Shown in pieces: positions 46,697-58,701 of a stretch of DNA of 64,000 bases. The stretch spans positions 11,299,001-11,363,000 of the forward strand of contig NC_061134.1 in assembly GCF_905220365.1 (NCBI RefSeq), in the 5' to 3' direction. Below the pieces are notes generated by a model. That model did no database searches, was not told where the DNA came from, and was given only the letters and a program-made list of their open reading frames with translations. The stretch comes from Vanessa cardui (lineage: Eukaryota > Arthropoda > Insecta > Lepidoptera > Nymphalidae). A program made the translations under genes and the position numbers. How positions within the stretch are numbered: position 1 is the stretch's first letter; each line of letters opens with the position of its first letter.

Positions 46697-46867
46697 TATA
46701 TATTTATCTGTAAGCCAATTGAATAAACTACTTTATGAATACGTTAACAAAATTTTATTATAACTTTACATTCCTATATGGTTTATCTGATACAGAATAT
46801 TTTATAGATGTCAAAACTGTTCAAAATCGTTTGAATAATTGAAAATACAGTTGCCTCTTTATGTAAC

Positions 46868-47015
46868 ATAAGTAGTCGACCGCGGTTTCGCTTGCATTTT
46901 ATGGATTGATCGTTCGATGTTAGGCGTGAAAAGCAACCTTTCTTTAAGGGTGCTTCATACCAAATTTTATCGAATTCAATTTAGTTGTTTCATTGAGTGA
47001 GTGAGTTTTGTGAAA
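46868..47015 (-). mobile_element. Lep1-like Helitron fragment (reverse)
   Basis: GACCGCGGTTTCGCTTGCAT at the GC-rich end, then TGCTTCATACCAAATTTTAT and TCGAATTCAATTTAGTTG. Confidence 0.55.
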
Positions 47016-47560
47016 AACCAATAAACGTTAAACACAAGAGTTCCTTTTTTTCGATTTTCATTTAAGGGTAATAAGTATCATTATGATCATCATTACCAAA
47101 AACCAAAACATTTACAGCTTGACCTACTAGGATAACATGGCTTAACAAAGATGTTAGGTGCTAGCTGATAGGGCCAACAGAGGCATTAGAGATGCGGGCG
47201 ACGCCGACCTAGGCCGAGAGGTCAACTCGTGTCATGTTACAGCGTTAACTAGGTCACAGGTCATATCCTCACCGACGCAAACAAAAATAAAGCACGGAAT
47301 AATAATGAGAGATACATAAAAGATGCTGATATTTATATATATAGAGAGCGTGATAAAGCGCTCTTAATAAATATATATTACTTATATGTAACTCGTTTTT
47401 TTCTGTGGTTTCAACCGTGTTAGGATTATGTATGATTGTTTCGTAAAATTTTGCATATTAATTATCTTTGATGGCTACTTTTATTACAATAAATATATTA
47501 TATCACGGCTTCACTTGTGGGTGTTTACGCAGCAGACTCAATGAAAGCTCTCAAAAGATA

Positions 47561-47856
47561 TACTTGGTGGTAGGGCTTTGTGCAAGCCCGTCTGGGTAGG
47601 TACCACCCACTCATCAGTTATTCTACCGCCAAACAACAGTACTCAGTATTGTTGTGTTCCGGTCTGAAGGGTGAGTGAGCCAGTGTAACTACAGGCACAA
47701 GGGACATAACATCTTAGTTCCCAAGGTTGGTGGTACTTTGACGATGTAAGGAATAGTTAATAATTCTTACAGCGTTAATGTCTATGGGCGATGGTGACCA
47801 CTTACCATCAGGTGGCCCATATGCTCTTCCGCCAACCTATACCATAAAAAAAAAAT
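47561..47856 (-). mobile_element. Family C element, full length
   Basis: From TACTTGGTGGTAGGGCTTTG and CTGGGTAGGTACCACCCACT to CATCAGGTGGCCCATATGCT and GCCAACCTATACC, with an A-run at the end. Confidence 0.9.
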
Positions 47857-49059
47857 AACTATTTCTCAATTTTTGAAACATTCATTAAAACTCCACTCCT
47901 ATGTCGTCTTTGATAGAAATACTATCAAATTTCAAATGTGATACACTCAAAGATTTTTTCGAACTGGCGCAATAGTTACTGACATTAGCGTGTTCAGCCA
48001 AATAAACAAATTCTTCAGCTTTATAATCTTATTTTAATTATACTCTATTATAATCATAAGAGTAAAGCCAAATAAACAACATTGGACAGGAAATTGACGC
48101 TACATCATTGGTTGATTAATCTATGATATTTAACAGTGGATTTGCAAAAAAATTGCGTTTCGAACGTCGACGAAACTGTTATCGGTGGGAGTCAATTTAA
48201 AGTGGAAATAACTATATATAACTCAAGAACGGTAGAACCGATTTGGCTGAAAATTGGTGGAGGGATAGCTAAAAACCAGGAGAAGGACATAGAATAGGAA
48301 AGATAAATTAATCATATATTCTTAGTAGTGTAAAATATAACTGAGCTATTAGCAAATCGCAACGTAATGTTTGTTTACCTTTATTCCTACTTCCATTATA
48401 ATAGACTATCATTTAAATTCCACTGTTATTACTAAAGTCATCAAAGGATTGTGTCGTTTAGGATTTTCAAAGATAACTTCAAATCGGACAGCTGTTCGAG
48501 TTTGTTGATATAACCCAAATAAAGTAACCAGGATTGCATTAATAAACCGTTGATACAGCTATTAATAGAGTCGAGTGACTAAAACTAAGGTCGGCGGGTC
48601 AAGTATCGATAGCTCTTGAACGTTTCAGATAAAAATAGGTCGATGCTTTTAAGGTTTTATATAATCAAGTTGAAACTTATAAAAATTTTTTTATGGAATT
48701 GCTTCATATAAATTATATAAGCTTTTGTTACCTTCTAAATATTTTCTTCGCTGGCTATGGCTTCGTCCACGCTTATGTTTATTGGTGGTAAAATGTTTAC
48801 GCTACTCTTTTATATGGACTTAATTATACAACTCTTTTTAATAAAAGTCTTATGAATTTGACGATAGGTGAGGTTGCCATGATACGTGGGTGAAACCGTG
48901 GGCGAGAATTTGTATAATATGTGTACGCAGCAAAGACATCAGTCGCAATTGCTGAACCAAAAATTTTGCAATGTAATTAAGTTAAGAAAGATCAAAACAT
49001 TTTAATTTAGTATGTTTTGATAAAATTTTTGACAATAATTTTATTAGATATTAGTGTTA
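47857..49059. other. AT-rich non-coding DNA
   Basis: No gene seen. A weak Helitron-like snippet lies at 48225-48300 (AGAACCGATTTGGCTGAAAA). Confidence 0.45.
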
Positions 49060-49279
49060 AAATCATTTGCATGTATATGTCTTCTATCAGTCACGCCGAA
49101 CGACTGAACGGAACTGAATGAAATTTGGCACAGAGGTAGATTATAGCTTGGGTATTCCAAGCTATATTTACTGTATATCTTCCAATAGCACATTGGTTAC
49201 TTTTTATGTCGGAATTATGTTCAATACCTGACACCCTTTCCCCCTCAAATAAGGTCGAAACCTGAGTCGGAAACTAGTT
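49060..49279 (+). mobile_element. Lep1-like Helitron, diverged
   Basis: GAACTGAATGAAATTTGGCA and GAGGTAGATTATAGCTTGGG, ending AACCTGAGTCGGAAACTAGT. Confidence 0.6.
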
Positions 49280-50107
49280 ATATAATATATTTTATTTGAT
49301 GCCAATTTACAACAACAATGTTAATTGCCAATGTTTAGAGTGCCATTTATAATTTCAGTTGTCGTAATAATGATCTTTATTACATAACGAATCCAACAAT
49401 ACATTACTTAACTGATTACCGAATCTATTGAAACAAATCAAAATAATCTGTTACTTTAACGTCAATGGAAAAATTTATTAGCATAACCTTTACGGTTTTG
49501 GTTTTGGATATGAGGTAGTATGTATCGCGCTATCAAATACAACAAAATGCTTCTGTCCACTAAATATTATACTGCTCTGACTTTTTGAGTTATGGCGAAA
49601 TCGAGTCAATAACAGTTACCAACATTTAATGTTATCATATAGCAGTCTTATATTTTACGTGGAAGATGTAAATTTTATTACAATACTTGGCAAAGCTGGC
49701 TATCGAAATGTATTTCAAACATTTAATAGTGAATTATTCGAAATACGTACTTTGATTTCGGAAATTGTACTGCTTTTGTTTGTACAACGAACCATGTTTA
49801 CGTTTAGGTCTAATTATTACTCGAATTTCGGGCATTTTGTATACTCACACACATATGTTCATTTACCATCTGACTTAATAATAACCGCAACACATCAATT
49901 TGTCTCTTTCTGTCATCAATCATTTCGTATTTGTAAGAAGAAAATAAAACATTTTTGAGCATTGTACACTGATTCAGCCGTAATAGTTCTGGATAGGACA
50001 TTTTAGGGAAATATTCAACTACGCTTTATGTACGTATTCTATCCAGCAGTTGTGAGCAATGGTCATCTCAGACGATGTGTAGTTTTACATATAATGCCAA
50101 GCCTGAA

Positions 50108-50155
50108 GAATAGAATAGAATATACTATATAGAATAGAATATAATAGAAGAATAT
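50108..50155. repeat. (AGAAT)n simple repeat
   Basis: Imperfect repeats of AGAAT/ATAGA over about 48 bases. Confidence 0.8.
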
Positions 50156-50704
50156 GTTTACGATTCAAAAGAGATTTGCGATTTCAAAACGAAATACAAT
50201 TTGGTTATTTATTTGTTTTCGGATAAAATTTCTCTATTCATAAGATCTATAATTTTTTTTCTGAATTTATTGTTAAACATCAATAAATAGCAAGGAATTT
50301 TAATGTATCCTTGTTCCAATATTATTCAAATAAACAATTTTTGTTTAAGCAAAATTAAAAGAAAGGGAAACTAAAGGGAATTGAGATCATATTTAATTAT
50401 TTATTTTTAATAATATTACAGTAAAACATTAATTCATTAATTCAAACAGTGATTCAAATTATTTCATTGTTGTCTATATCAGGGAGATAATGTCTTTGTT
50501 GTCTTAAAGGAAGTGTATAGGAGAATATAAAAACTAGAAATTGAAAAAACAGTCACGATTTTAAGGTATTCGCTTCTGGTTTAGTTCACCCTTAATGCAC
50601 ACCCTCACCCTTTTAATTAGCATTGGAACAAGCTCAAACAGATGTACAGACAACACCGAGAGTGATCCTAAAAGGGTTCAATTTTGCCATCAGATTTTTA
50701 TAAT

Positions 50705-50789
50705 TGCTTCTGATTTTCCATAACACAAGTGCTTCATCTACTTACATTAAGATCAGAGTAATGTATGTGATGTTGTCCAATATTTATTA
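50705..50789 (+). mobile_element. SINE family B, 3' fragment
   Basis: GCTTCTGATTTTCCATAACA, CTTCATCTACTTACATTAAG, GTGATGTTGTCCAATATTTA; the tRNA-like head is missing. Confidence 0.8.
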
Positions 50790-51159
50790 GTATTCATATA
50801 ACCATTAACACGTTTAATAGTATTCAAGTTGTAAGAAGGAAACCGATTTTTTAAACCAAAAAAGAAATTGGTACTATAAATTTGATGTATAACTAATTTC
50901 AAATAAAATTCTAAATAAAAACGTGCTGATAAAAAACAAATATACCATCAGATTTATACCTACCATCGTGATGTAATTCGTCCGTTTAATACATTTAATT
51001 CGTTTACCAATGAAATCTGCTCAAATCATGCCATGGTCTATATTTATATTATTTTAAATCATTTAGGTAGTTTAATGTGCTTGCATTGTTATTTTTACTT
51101 CCGGAATATTGGGGTTATATTGCATTCATACTTTTTTTTTATAAGTAAAAAGGTGTCGT

Positions 51160-51425
51160 TCACACAAAAACCTAGCTCACCCCTATCTCCTTCGGGCATC
51201 GTGTTATCATATTACATATACTCGACTAGACCGGAACAAAGCACGCTTGGATATATCCTCTTAAAAATAATTACCGTGCGACAGACATTTCCCTCAAAAC
51301 CGTCCCGCCGGAAGGGGACGTCATGTACCCCCACCAATTTCCCGGTTAAACTGCACTTGTTGAGTTCCTTTGTTGTCTGGTGCACCGCCTCAGTTGTATG
51401 AATCTAATGATATTGTACTTACCGA
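51160..51425. other. GC-richer unexplained segment
   Basis: Clearly richer in G/C than its AT-rich flanks, with CCTATCTCCTTCGGGCATCG, AAACCGTCCCGCCGGAAGGG and GGTGCACCGCCTCAGTTG. Part lies in a 122-codon plus-strand frame (51033-51401) whose first half is low-complexity and not protein-like. Minus-strand frames contain stops. May be a retroelement piece or a conserved noncoding element. Confidence 0.35.
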
Positions 51426-51939
51426 TACCGGATTTAGCTGGTTTCGATGCACAAAGGAATTTATTGCTCTCTTTTTTAATTTAATTAAAAATTTTACACA
51501 AAGGTAAATAAACGTGTACGTAGTCCCAACGAAAGCCATTTCTGTTATAAATTATGACACATTTGCATATTATGGATATATTTTTAAGTGAAACACGTTA
51601 CAAAATATTTAATCCCCTAAATAATATACTGTACTTGTTAATTAAAATGTTTTGTAACAATAACTCAAGCTTCATAATTATAATTATTTAATTAAACAGA
51701 AACATGGTCGAGTGTGTCCTCGTATCATTTAATTCGTATAGGATTTTCGACTTCAAAACGATTACAAAAGGTGATGGACGATTTTGATTAAAACCAAACG
51801 CTTGAGTAGTCTGTGGTATAGAAGAATACATTAAGTCCAATAAATGTTAGGGTCGTCTTGGGAAAAGACCGAGTATATTTATCTATTCGTATGTAACAGG
51901 TCAAAGGCGCAGCAATACTCACTATTTTATGCAGAACTT

Positions 51940-52203
51940 AGCGACCTGGCCTAGCTTCGCACGGCTGCAACACTGATACCAAATACTACAGAATTTGTTT
52001 ACTTACGACATCACATTGCAAACTTCTTAAATTATCAGAGTTTGTTAACTATATTGTTCATGTATTATATACAAAAACATTTCTCTCGAAGCAGTCTATC
52101 TATTAAAAAGAAGCCGCATCAAAATCCGTTGCATAGTTTTAAAGATTTGAGCATACATAGGGATATAGGGAAAGAGAAAGCGACTTTGTTTTATACTATG
52201 AAG
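51940..52203 (+). mobile_element. Lepidopteran interspersed repeat, non-coding
   Basis: Starts AGCGACCTGGCCTAGCTTCG and CACGGCTGCAACACTGATAC; ends AAGAAGCCGCATCAAAATCC, TTGCATAGTTTTAAAGATTT and GCGACTTTGTTTTATACTAT. I recall this order as a common repeat in Lepidoptera. A fragment in reverse is at 3960-4055. Confidence 0.6.
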
Positions 52204-53808
52204 TGATACTGTATAGACGTATTCAATTGTATGCCCTTACCTGCATAGTAATTACTAACCAACTGACTAAGTTCAAGCACTCTGAAATAATTCATCCATC
52301 ACATTAATATTGCGTCTAATCATGGGATAATTGGAACGAGCGTGGGCAGTAACTGCAGCTGCGTGCCATACAATGGACCACACAAGATCCGCATGGATGT
52401 ATAATGTGGGGTTCATTGTATCTTAATCAGCTACATTGAAACAAAAGACAGTGTGTTATTTTTGAAGCAGATTATATAAAAGTAAGTTTTTATACGCATA
52501 CCATATAAATAATTAAACGATTCATCAAATGATTATATTGATAGGCATATATTAAATTTGGTTATTATATTATGATTTAATTTAAAATTTTTCTTGATAG
52601 TTAGTAAATTTATGTGTACGTACCAAAATAATTCAACTCTACTTCATTTTAATATTTCAATTAAAAGTTATTTTGATACATATTCCTCAAGGACTAAGAA
52701 GGCCTATCAAAATCGACAACTTTTGTGGTCTTTGTTTGTTATATTAACGTAATTTCGAAATACGCAGTAGGTACTCGATTCTATGGCAATCATTTTCTGT
52801 CAGCCAAATGGCTATCTAGCCGTCATACCCATGATTTATGTAAACGCCACCACATCGATGTAGCACGCGATTGGTTTTTCATATTCATGTGATAGCTTCT
52901 CTGGTGCCATTTGATTACTCCAAGTATATATTTGGACAAAACGTTGTAAAATTTTCCAATATTGGACTAAGTTTATTATTATTTAAATCACTTCTCTTAT
53001 TGTCATGTTATCATTACTATTATAAAAAAAATTGAAGCTTTTATTGTTGACCCACGTTGGGCGCCAATATATGTAGATATATCTTTGGATAATATTTCAG
53101 ATAGATGAGTAAGCTATAGTGCAATTATTTCAAATTACCATATGATACACAACGTTCGTTTTTTTTAAATATAACTATTCTGTATCGATTGTCTAATAAA
53201 TAATTAAGAATTTAGCCTTTAATATCTATTGCTTAAATTATACCTCATCACTTAATTAAAAAATGTAGTTTTTTTATATTATTAAGCTACTATATTTCAT
53301 ACTGGCACGATAGAAAATAATATCGTGATAACATTCGATATCCAAAATCAGCAATACATATAACAGTTTTATTTTAAAGTTATTATGTAACATGTACCAC
53401 GGTAGCTTTGCCAAGGATACTAGGACATCGCCTCTTCGGAATAGTTCATATAAAAGTTTATCTTTTATTTGATTAAACAGATAATATCAAACATGTCGAA
53501 TGAATGTCACGAGATCTATATTGTTTACAAACTTATCTTCATTTACTAATTTTCCTAGGAGATTTATTTTAATAAGGTCTATTAGTATCAAAATGAGTCA
53601 CAGTATTCTAGTTGGTTACCGATCACACACATAACAAACTGATTCTGGCATATCATTTATCTTGATCATCAAAGACACTTCTTCTAACTGTTAAAACATT
53701 TTATTCAAAAAACAAAATCGTTACGTGAGATAGAAAACAATATCAGTCTCATTCCAAATTGATGTTTACATTCTTCTTGCTTTCAGAGTGATGTACGTAA
53801 TAAATTGA
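52204..53808. other. AT-rich non-coding DNA
   Basis: Nothing recognised except a slightly GC-richer patch at 52330-52430 of unknown nature. Confidence 0.4.
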
Positions 53809-54033
53809 ATGGCACAAATTGAATTTTACGAAAATAGAAATGCCAAAGATGTTTTCCATATACATTATTCGCGTCTATCTGTAGTTAGACCAAGAGCACT
53901 TGGCAAACACTATATGCGTTCAGACCCGTCGAGCGTTAGAGGAATTAGTGCAGATCCAACGATTCGTATATCAGATATGTTAATTCGAGTAGATACAGTC
54001 GAAGGAGATACAAATACACAGACAAGGAGATGA
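53809..54033 (+). CDS. Isolated 74-codon ORF, uncertain
   Basis: ATG directly preceded by an in-frame TGA, then 74 codons ending QTRR-stop. The middle reads RLSVVRPRALGKHYMRSDPS and then ISADPTIRISDMLIRVDTVE; the codon mix is more coding-like than the flanks. A pyrimidine-rich CTTCTTGCTTTCAG at 53772-53785 could be an acceptor, but the frame after it contains a stop. No family recognised. May be a small gene, an orphan exon or chance. Confidence 0.25.
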   Translation: MAQIEFYENRNAKDVFHIHYSRLSVVRPRALGKHYMRSDPSSVRGISADPTIRISDMLIRVDTVEGDTNTQTRR

Positions 54034-55070
54034 ATATTAATTCTCAGCTACACTGACTGAAACCTTAATTTAATGTCGCCATTTTATGTTTTAAATGTTT
54101 TTATAAGTCCAGTTTACTTCCGTCCGCTTCGGCGTTAATTAAAATATAACACTCTTAAGTTTTTTATAAAGTACATGTTAGTTGAAAATTAATTACAATG
54201 ATTGGCGATATTTTTTGTTGTTTTTGGAAACGCTGACTCTGCATGATTCTAGGACGGATTTAAAGGTTTGGAGACCCTGGCCCTGTGACCGTGAACATTT
54301 CCATGTTTATTAATACCAGTCAACAAAAAATATTCACACAAGTTTTTCAATATTTGGACAGAATTGTGAATATTCTAAACCAGAAAATCATAATTATAAG
54401 TTATGAAGAATAAAAGACAAATATGTCACTACAACAATTGTTTTCTCGTATTAATTCTTATTCATGTAAAGCCTGTATATCGTTTGTATAAATATTAAAT
54501 CTTAATAAACTGTTGAGTTAAAATTTATATGAAGATTTCATTTTCTTTCAATTTTAAAAACAGCAATAGAATGTACACCAAATCTAATTACGTTATAGAC
54601 TTATTTATTAAAATTAAAACCTTTGTTCAGTTGTTAAAATACTCGAGTTTGGAACGGCGACAAAAACTAACGAATTTCTCAGTACCACTGTGTGTTTGAA
54701 CAGAATTATATAATTGTGAGCCTATCAAAAGACAAGTATCATGAACCTTAAGTTCTATTTTTAAACGTACTAATGTTATGTTAAAAAAATACAAAAGAGC
54801 TTTATAGTCGAACAACTCCAGACTGTTTTGAATTTTAAAACGACTGCTTTAAAAAAATAAATAATAACCGTATAAAAATTTATATGTTTACATTATATCA
54901 AAAGATTGCTATTAGTACCCATAGCACTAAAACGTAGACATTTTATAGAGAATTCTCGGTACGACATTATGTTTTTTACATCTACCTCGTAAAAGTTCAC
55001 ACAAAATGAGTCACTAAGACCTTCTCAAATTCAAAAATTCGCATAGCAACGAATTTAAAATGAATATCTT

Positions 55071-55257
55071 CAATGGCGTAACTATCGTAGGGCAGGCGGT
55101 GCAGTGCACCAGGGCCCCCGAGCTCAGGGGGCCCTCTAAACTAAATCTTAAGCTTCTTTAAGGGTAATTATTAGTTAGAAAGGGTTGGGAAGGAGGGGGT
55201 GAAGGCCTGATTCTTTTTCTGTGCACCGGGGCCTTCCCTCAACCAGCTACGCCACTG
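55071..55257. mobile_element. 187-bp hAT-like MITE with 8-bp target duplication
   Basis: Left end CAATGGCGTAACT and right end AGCTACGCCACTG are inverted copies with few mismatches. AATATCTT is directly repeated at 55063-55070 and 55258-55265. Interior has GGCGGTGCAGTGCACCAGGG and GTGCACCGGGGCCTTCCC. An 8-bp duplication with CAGTGGCG-type ends is the hAT pattern. No ORF. Confidence 0.9.
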
Positions 55258-55339
55258 AATATCTTATCATAAAGGAATACTATTTTTACTCTTAATTGGA
55301 TTATAAAAAAATAGACTTTCAAATAGGCTTGATTTCAAA

Positions 55340-55545
55340 TAGGCCTGATGATAAGTGATCACTACTCTTCTTATTGGCGTTATAAGAATCATTAAGCATT
55401 CCTTACGACATCAACTCGCCACCGACCTTGGGTACTGAGATGTTATACTCGTGCTTGCAATTATACTGGCTCACTAACCCTTCAAACCGGAATACAACAA
55501 TAGTAAGTAGAGCTGTTTAGTGGTAGAAAAAGAATCATAAATTCA
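55340..55545 (+). mobile_element. Family C element, degenerate
   Basis: CGCCACCGACCTTGGGTACT, ATACTGGCTCACTAACCCTT and CAAACCGGAATACAACAATA match the family; the ends have decayed. Confidence 0.7.
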
Positions 55546-56944
55546 CTTTGAAACTTGTAAGCTGTATATTTGTGTACTATGTTTATATCGCTGGCTTGAC
55601 ATACTGGTCTAATTGCAACCATATCGATTGCATTCTGTGAACGTAATACTTTATGCGAGACCTTGGTTTCTTATAACTATTATTTTATCTTGTAAATGTA
55701 ATTGAATAATTCAAAACAAATGAATAAGTAATCTTACTAGCGTAATCTCTACTTTTTAAAACTTCAAGTTCTGATTCTACTTATCTTATGTTTTTATTGT
55801 TTTTGAACATTTAATGGAATTAATTGCATTGATGAAGTAATTATAAAATATCTTTATTTTTTTTAAACGTGTTACGCAATATAAAGGCTAAATAATTTGT
55901 TTGTTTGTTAGAATGAGCAAATTTTTGGGTTTTTTATAGCCCTTTGATTGATTACTATACAGGGTTGTACTAGAAAATATTATATCTTGCTTCGTCTTAA
56001 CACGGATGAAACCGATATAGCTATTTTTTAAATTTTAGTATGGGTGATAAAAGTCCCTCGAACACCCTCACTCTGAAGATTCTCTAAATTGAATCTCTGT
56101 TGCAACACTGTGTATTCAAGTGTTAGGTTACACGTACATACATAGTAAGCGCATTTATTTCACATTAACTTGGTTCATTTCGTTATTCTATATCAGTGTC
56201 AGGGTACCCGGCAACTTGGCAAAAAGGTTTAAGTAAAGTATAGTGTGTTTCAAGGCTAACAATGAGACTTTCAGCGACCAATTTACGTTTAATTTTCTTT
56301 AATGCTACTCGTGCAGTTATAAATAGCGTTTCATGATCGTAACTATGTATTTTTTCATTCATTACACTAATGTTAGTTTTTAATTTATTTGTTTTTTTTT
56401 TTATAATTTCTAATAGTACAAATATTTTAATCTTTTTCTATTCAAAAATGTAATTCCTTTCTCTACAAAGTTCTCCTAAATTTTTCTTTTATTGTTTTTG
56501 TTTTACCGTTTATAAAATTACTTATTTGTAAAGTAGCTTTTATATATTAATATTTATTATACGTATATCTTAATTAGTATTTTGTTCTCGTGGACTTAAA
56601 ACTACCGCTTTTTAACTTTTCCTAGGAAAAAGATTTCTTTGGTTGCGTAAAAATGTAATTTCAGAAATCCCAGAAATATAATTGACAGGCAGACAAGATT
56701 TGCGGAGACGCAATTTCATTTAAATAAATTAGTTCTATTTTTGAACTTTATACTTATATTATGTAGCAAAATATTAAAAGAGAATAATACAATCTTTTTC
56801 CAGATTTTTTTTAACTAAATGAATCAATGCGTGTGTTATTTAATTAGTCCAATCACGCAGTGCCTTTGGTTTGCCATACAACTCCGGGGGCATTTTAACT
56901 AAAAAAATATTTAATCTGTGCCAATGAAGTAAATCCGTTCCGTT

Positions 56945-57045
56945 TATATATTATAAATTCAAACGTAACTCTGTCTGTCGGTTGTTTTTTCACGGCCAAA
57001 CCAATGAACCGAATTAGGTAATAATAAGCTGTTTTTGATGTCCAT
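56945..57045 (+). mobile_element. Lep1-like Helitron, 3'-truncated
   Basis: TATATTATAAATTCAAACGT, AACTCTGTCTGTCGGTTG and CACGGCCAAACCAATGAACC; the 3' end is missing. Confidence 0.65.
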
Positions 57046-57143
57046 TGTCCAATACATGACGACTTGACCCGTAAACCATAAAACGTATCGTATATTTATA
57101 ATTAAAGAATTTGAATGCCCGAAACACAAGAATCATTTTATAG

Positions 57144-57428
57144 ACTTGGTGGTAGGGTTTTGTGCAAGCCCGCCTGGGTAGGTACCACCCACTCATCAAA
57201 TATTTTACCGCTAAACTACAGTACGCACTATTGTTGTGTTCCGGTTTGAAGGGCGAGCGAGCCAGTGTAACTACAGGCGCAAGGGACATAGCATCTTAGT
57301 TCCCAAGGTTGGTGGCGCATTGACGATGTAAGGAATAGTTAATATTTATTACAGCGTCATTATCTATTGGTGATGGTGACCACTTACCATCAGGTGGCCC
57401 ATACGCTCATCCGCCAATCTATTCCATA
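57144..57428 (-). mobile_element. Family C element, full length
   Basis: From ACTTGGTGGTAGGGTTTTGT through TGTTGTGTTCCGGTTTGAAG to TACCATCAGGTGGCCCATAC and CCGCCAATCTATTCC. Confidence 0.9.
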
Positions 57429-58542
57429 TGCAATAGAAGAGATTATAACAGATAGCGCACTAATAGCCTTAAAGGTATCCATAGCAAATCATGTAATCGC
57501 ATTTATTACATAATGACCATTACTTATCTCATTGGAAACTCAAAACCCATCAATTTTATGACTTTGAATAATACAATGTTTAGCGCGATTTTGACCGCAA
57601 TAAATTTTGTTTTGCGTCCGTAATATAATATTGAATAGCCTGTATAACCTTTTCAACCATCAGGCTATTAAATGCAAAAAAACTCTCGTAGATATAGGGA
57701 TTACCGCGTTCAAATAAAAAAAAAAACAATCTGTTCAGCTTTATTATATGATATAGACATATTTCCACCAGATTACAAAAAGTGTGACCGCTGAGACCAC
57801 ATTAAACGATCGTGACACGAATACGAATAAAATGTTTTTTTTTTTATTTATTTTTTTTATTTACAATGTGTAATATAGTCACGTTGTCTAATATTAAACA
57901 GCCAAATAAGTCTAGTACGGTCGGTTCGATCGGTTGCATTTCCTCTGCCGGTCATCGCCTGCAGTCGGTACGTTGACTTCGCTTTGTCTTCCTACAGTCT
58001 GCAACCCTTACACCCACGCGTGAAGTGATCGGATGCGGCAATTGTCCGATTAAATAAATGATAACAATTAGATTCAATTGCATTTTTTTGTTGTATGATA
58101 AAAATGACTAATGTTTGACACATATTGTTTCGTTAAACCTATGTTTATCTTGATCTGATACGGTGTACATATCTGATTGAATGTACAGTAAGATTATTGA
58201 TTGTATATATTGAATATAGTTAAATTATTTTTATATATTACTATGTTAATATATTATAAGCTAAATTTTATTTTAGTGTGTAGCAAACTTTCGTCTAGCA
58301 AGTACAAGATATAAATTGCATGGAAGAAAATAAAAGAAAATGGCAATTTTTATGTGTCTGCTTCGGTATACGACCGTACAGTCTACCGCTTAATTTATTT
58401 ACGTGATATTGCCGTACGATTATGACCTCAATGTCGAACGGCATACGGACCCCAGGTAGGTCTGTCTAAGAAGGTTTCGTAGCAGACGGTGTTGAATCGA
58501 TGCACAAATTCTTCTTTGCTCACTGCACATTGAATTGCACTG
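57429..58542. other. AT-rich DNA becoming GC-richer towards the putative promoter
   Basis: No gene. T-rich run at 57834-57870. The patch 57910-58045 (GGTCGGTTCGATCGGTTGCA, TGCCGGTCATCGCCTGCAGT) is unusually GC-rich here and may belong to the upstream control region of the promoter at 58545. Confidence 0.4.
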
Positions 58543-58544
58543 TC

Positions 58545-58701
58545 AGTTGAGCAGACGCCACGCTGTGTCTCGGTCGCGGCGCGCCACGCGCTCTTTCACA
58601 TTGCCCCGCGTGTATTTACGACTCATCCAAAACTTTTTGTGTTTTATTCCTCCCTGTATATTTTACGGATTGCTTGCCTTGCGCCGCTTCTGTACAACGA
58701 A
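58545..58701 (+). promoter_or_regulatory. Putative TATA-less promoter (Inr + DPE) with noncoding first exon
   Basis: TCAGTT at 58543-58548 matches the arthropod initiator with +1 at A58545. Exactly at +28 to +32 (58572-58576) is GGTCG, a full match to the downstream promoter element RGWYV. No TATA box sits about 30 bases upstream. The stretch 58420-58690 is markedly more GC-rich than the surroundings. GAAG|GTTTGT at 58698-58707 could be the donor of a 157-base noncoding first exon. No coding sequence follows in the window, so the gene would continue past 64000. All inferred from motifs. Confidence 0.45.

Noticed and set aside
51033..51401. 122-codon ORF
   Set aside because: The first half is low-complexity aromatic/isoleucine sequence typical of AT-rich noncoding DNA; no domain visible. 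The GC-richer part is reported separately as unexplained.
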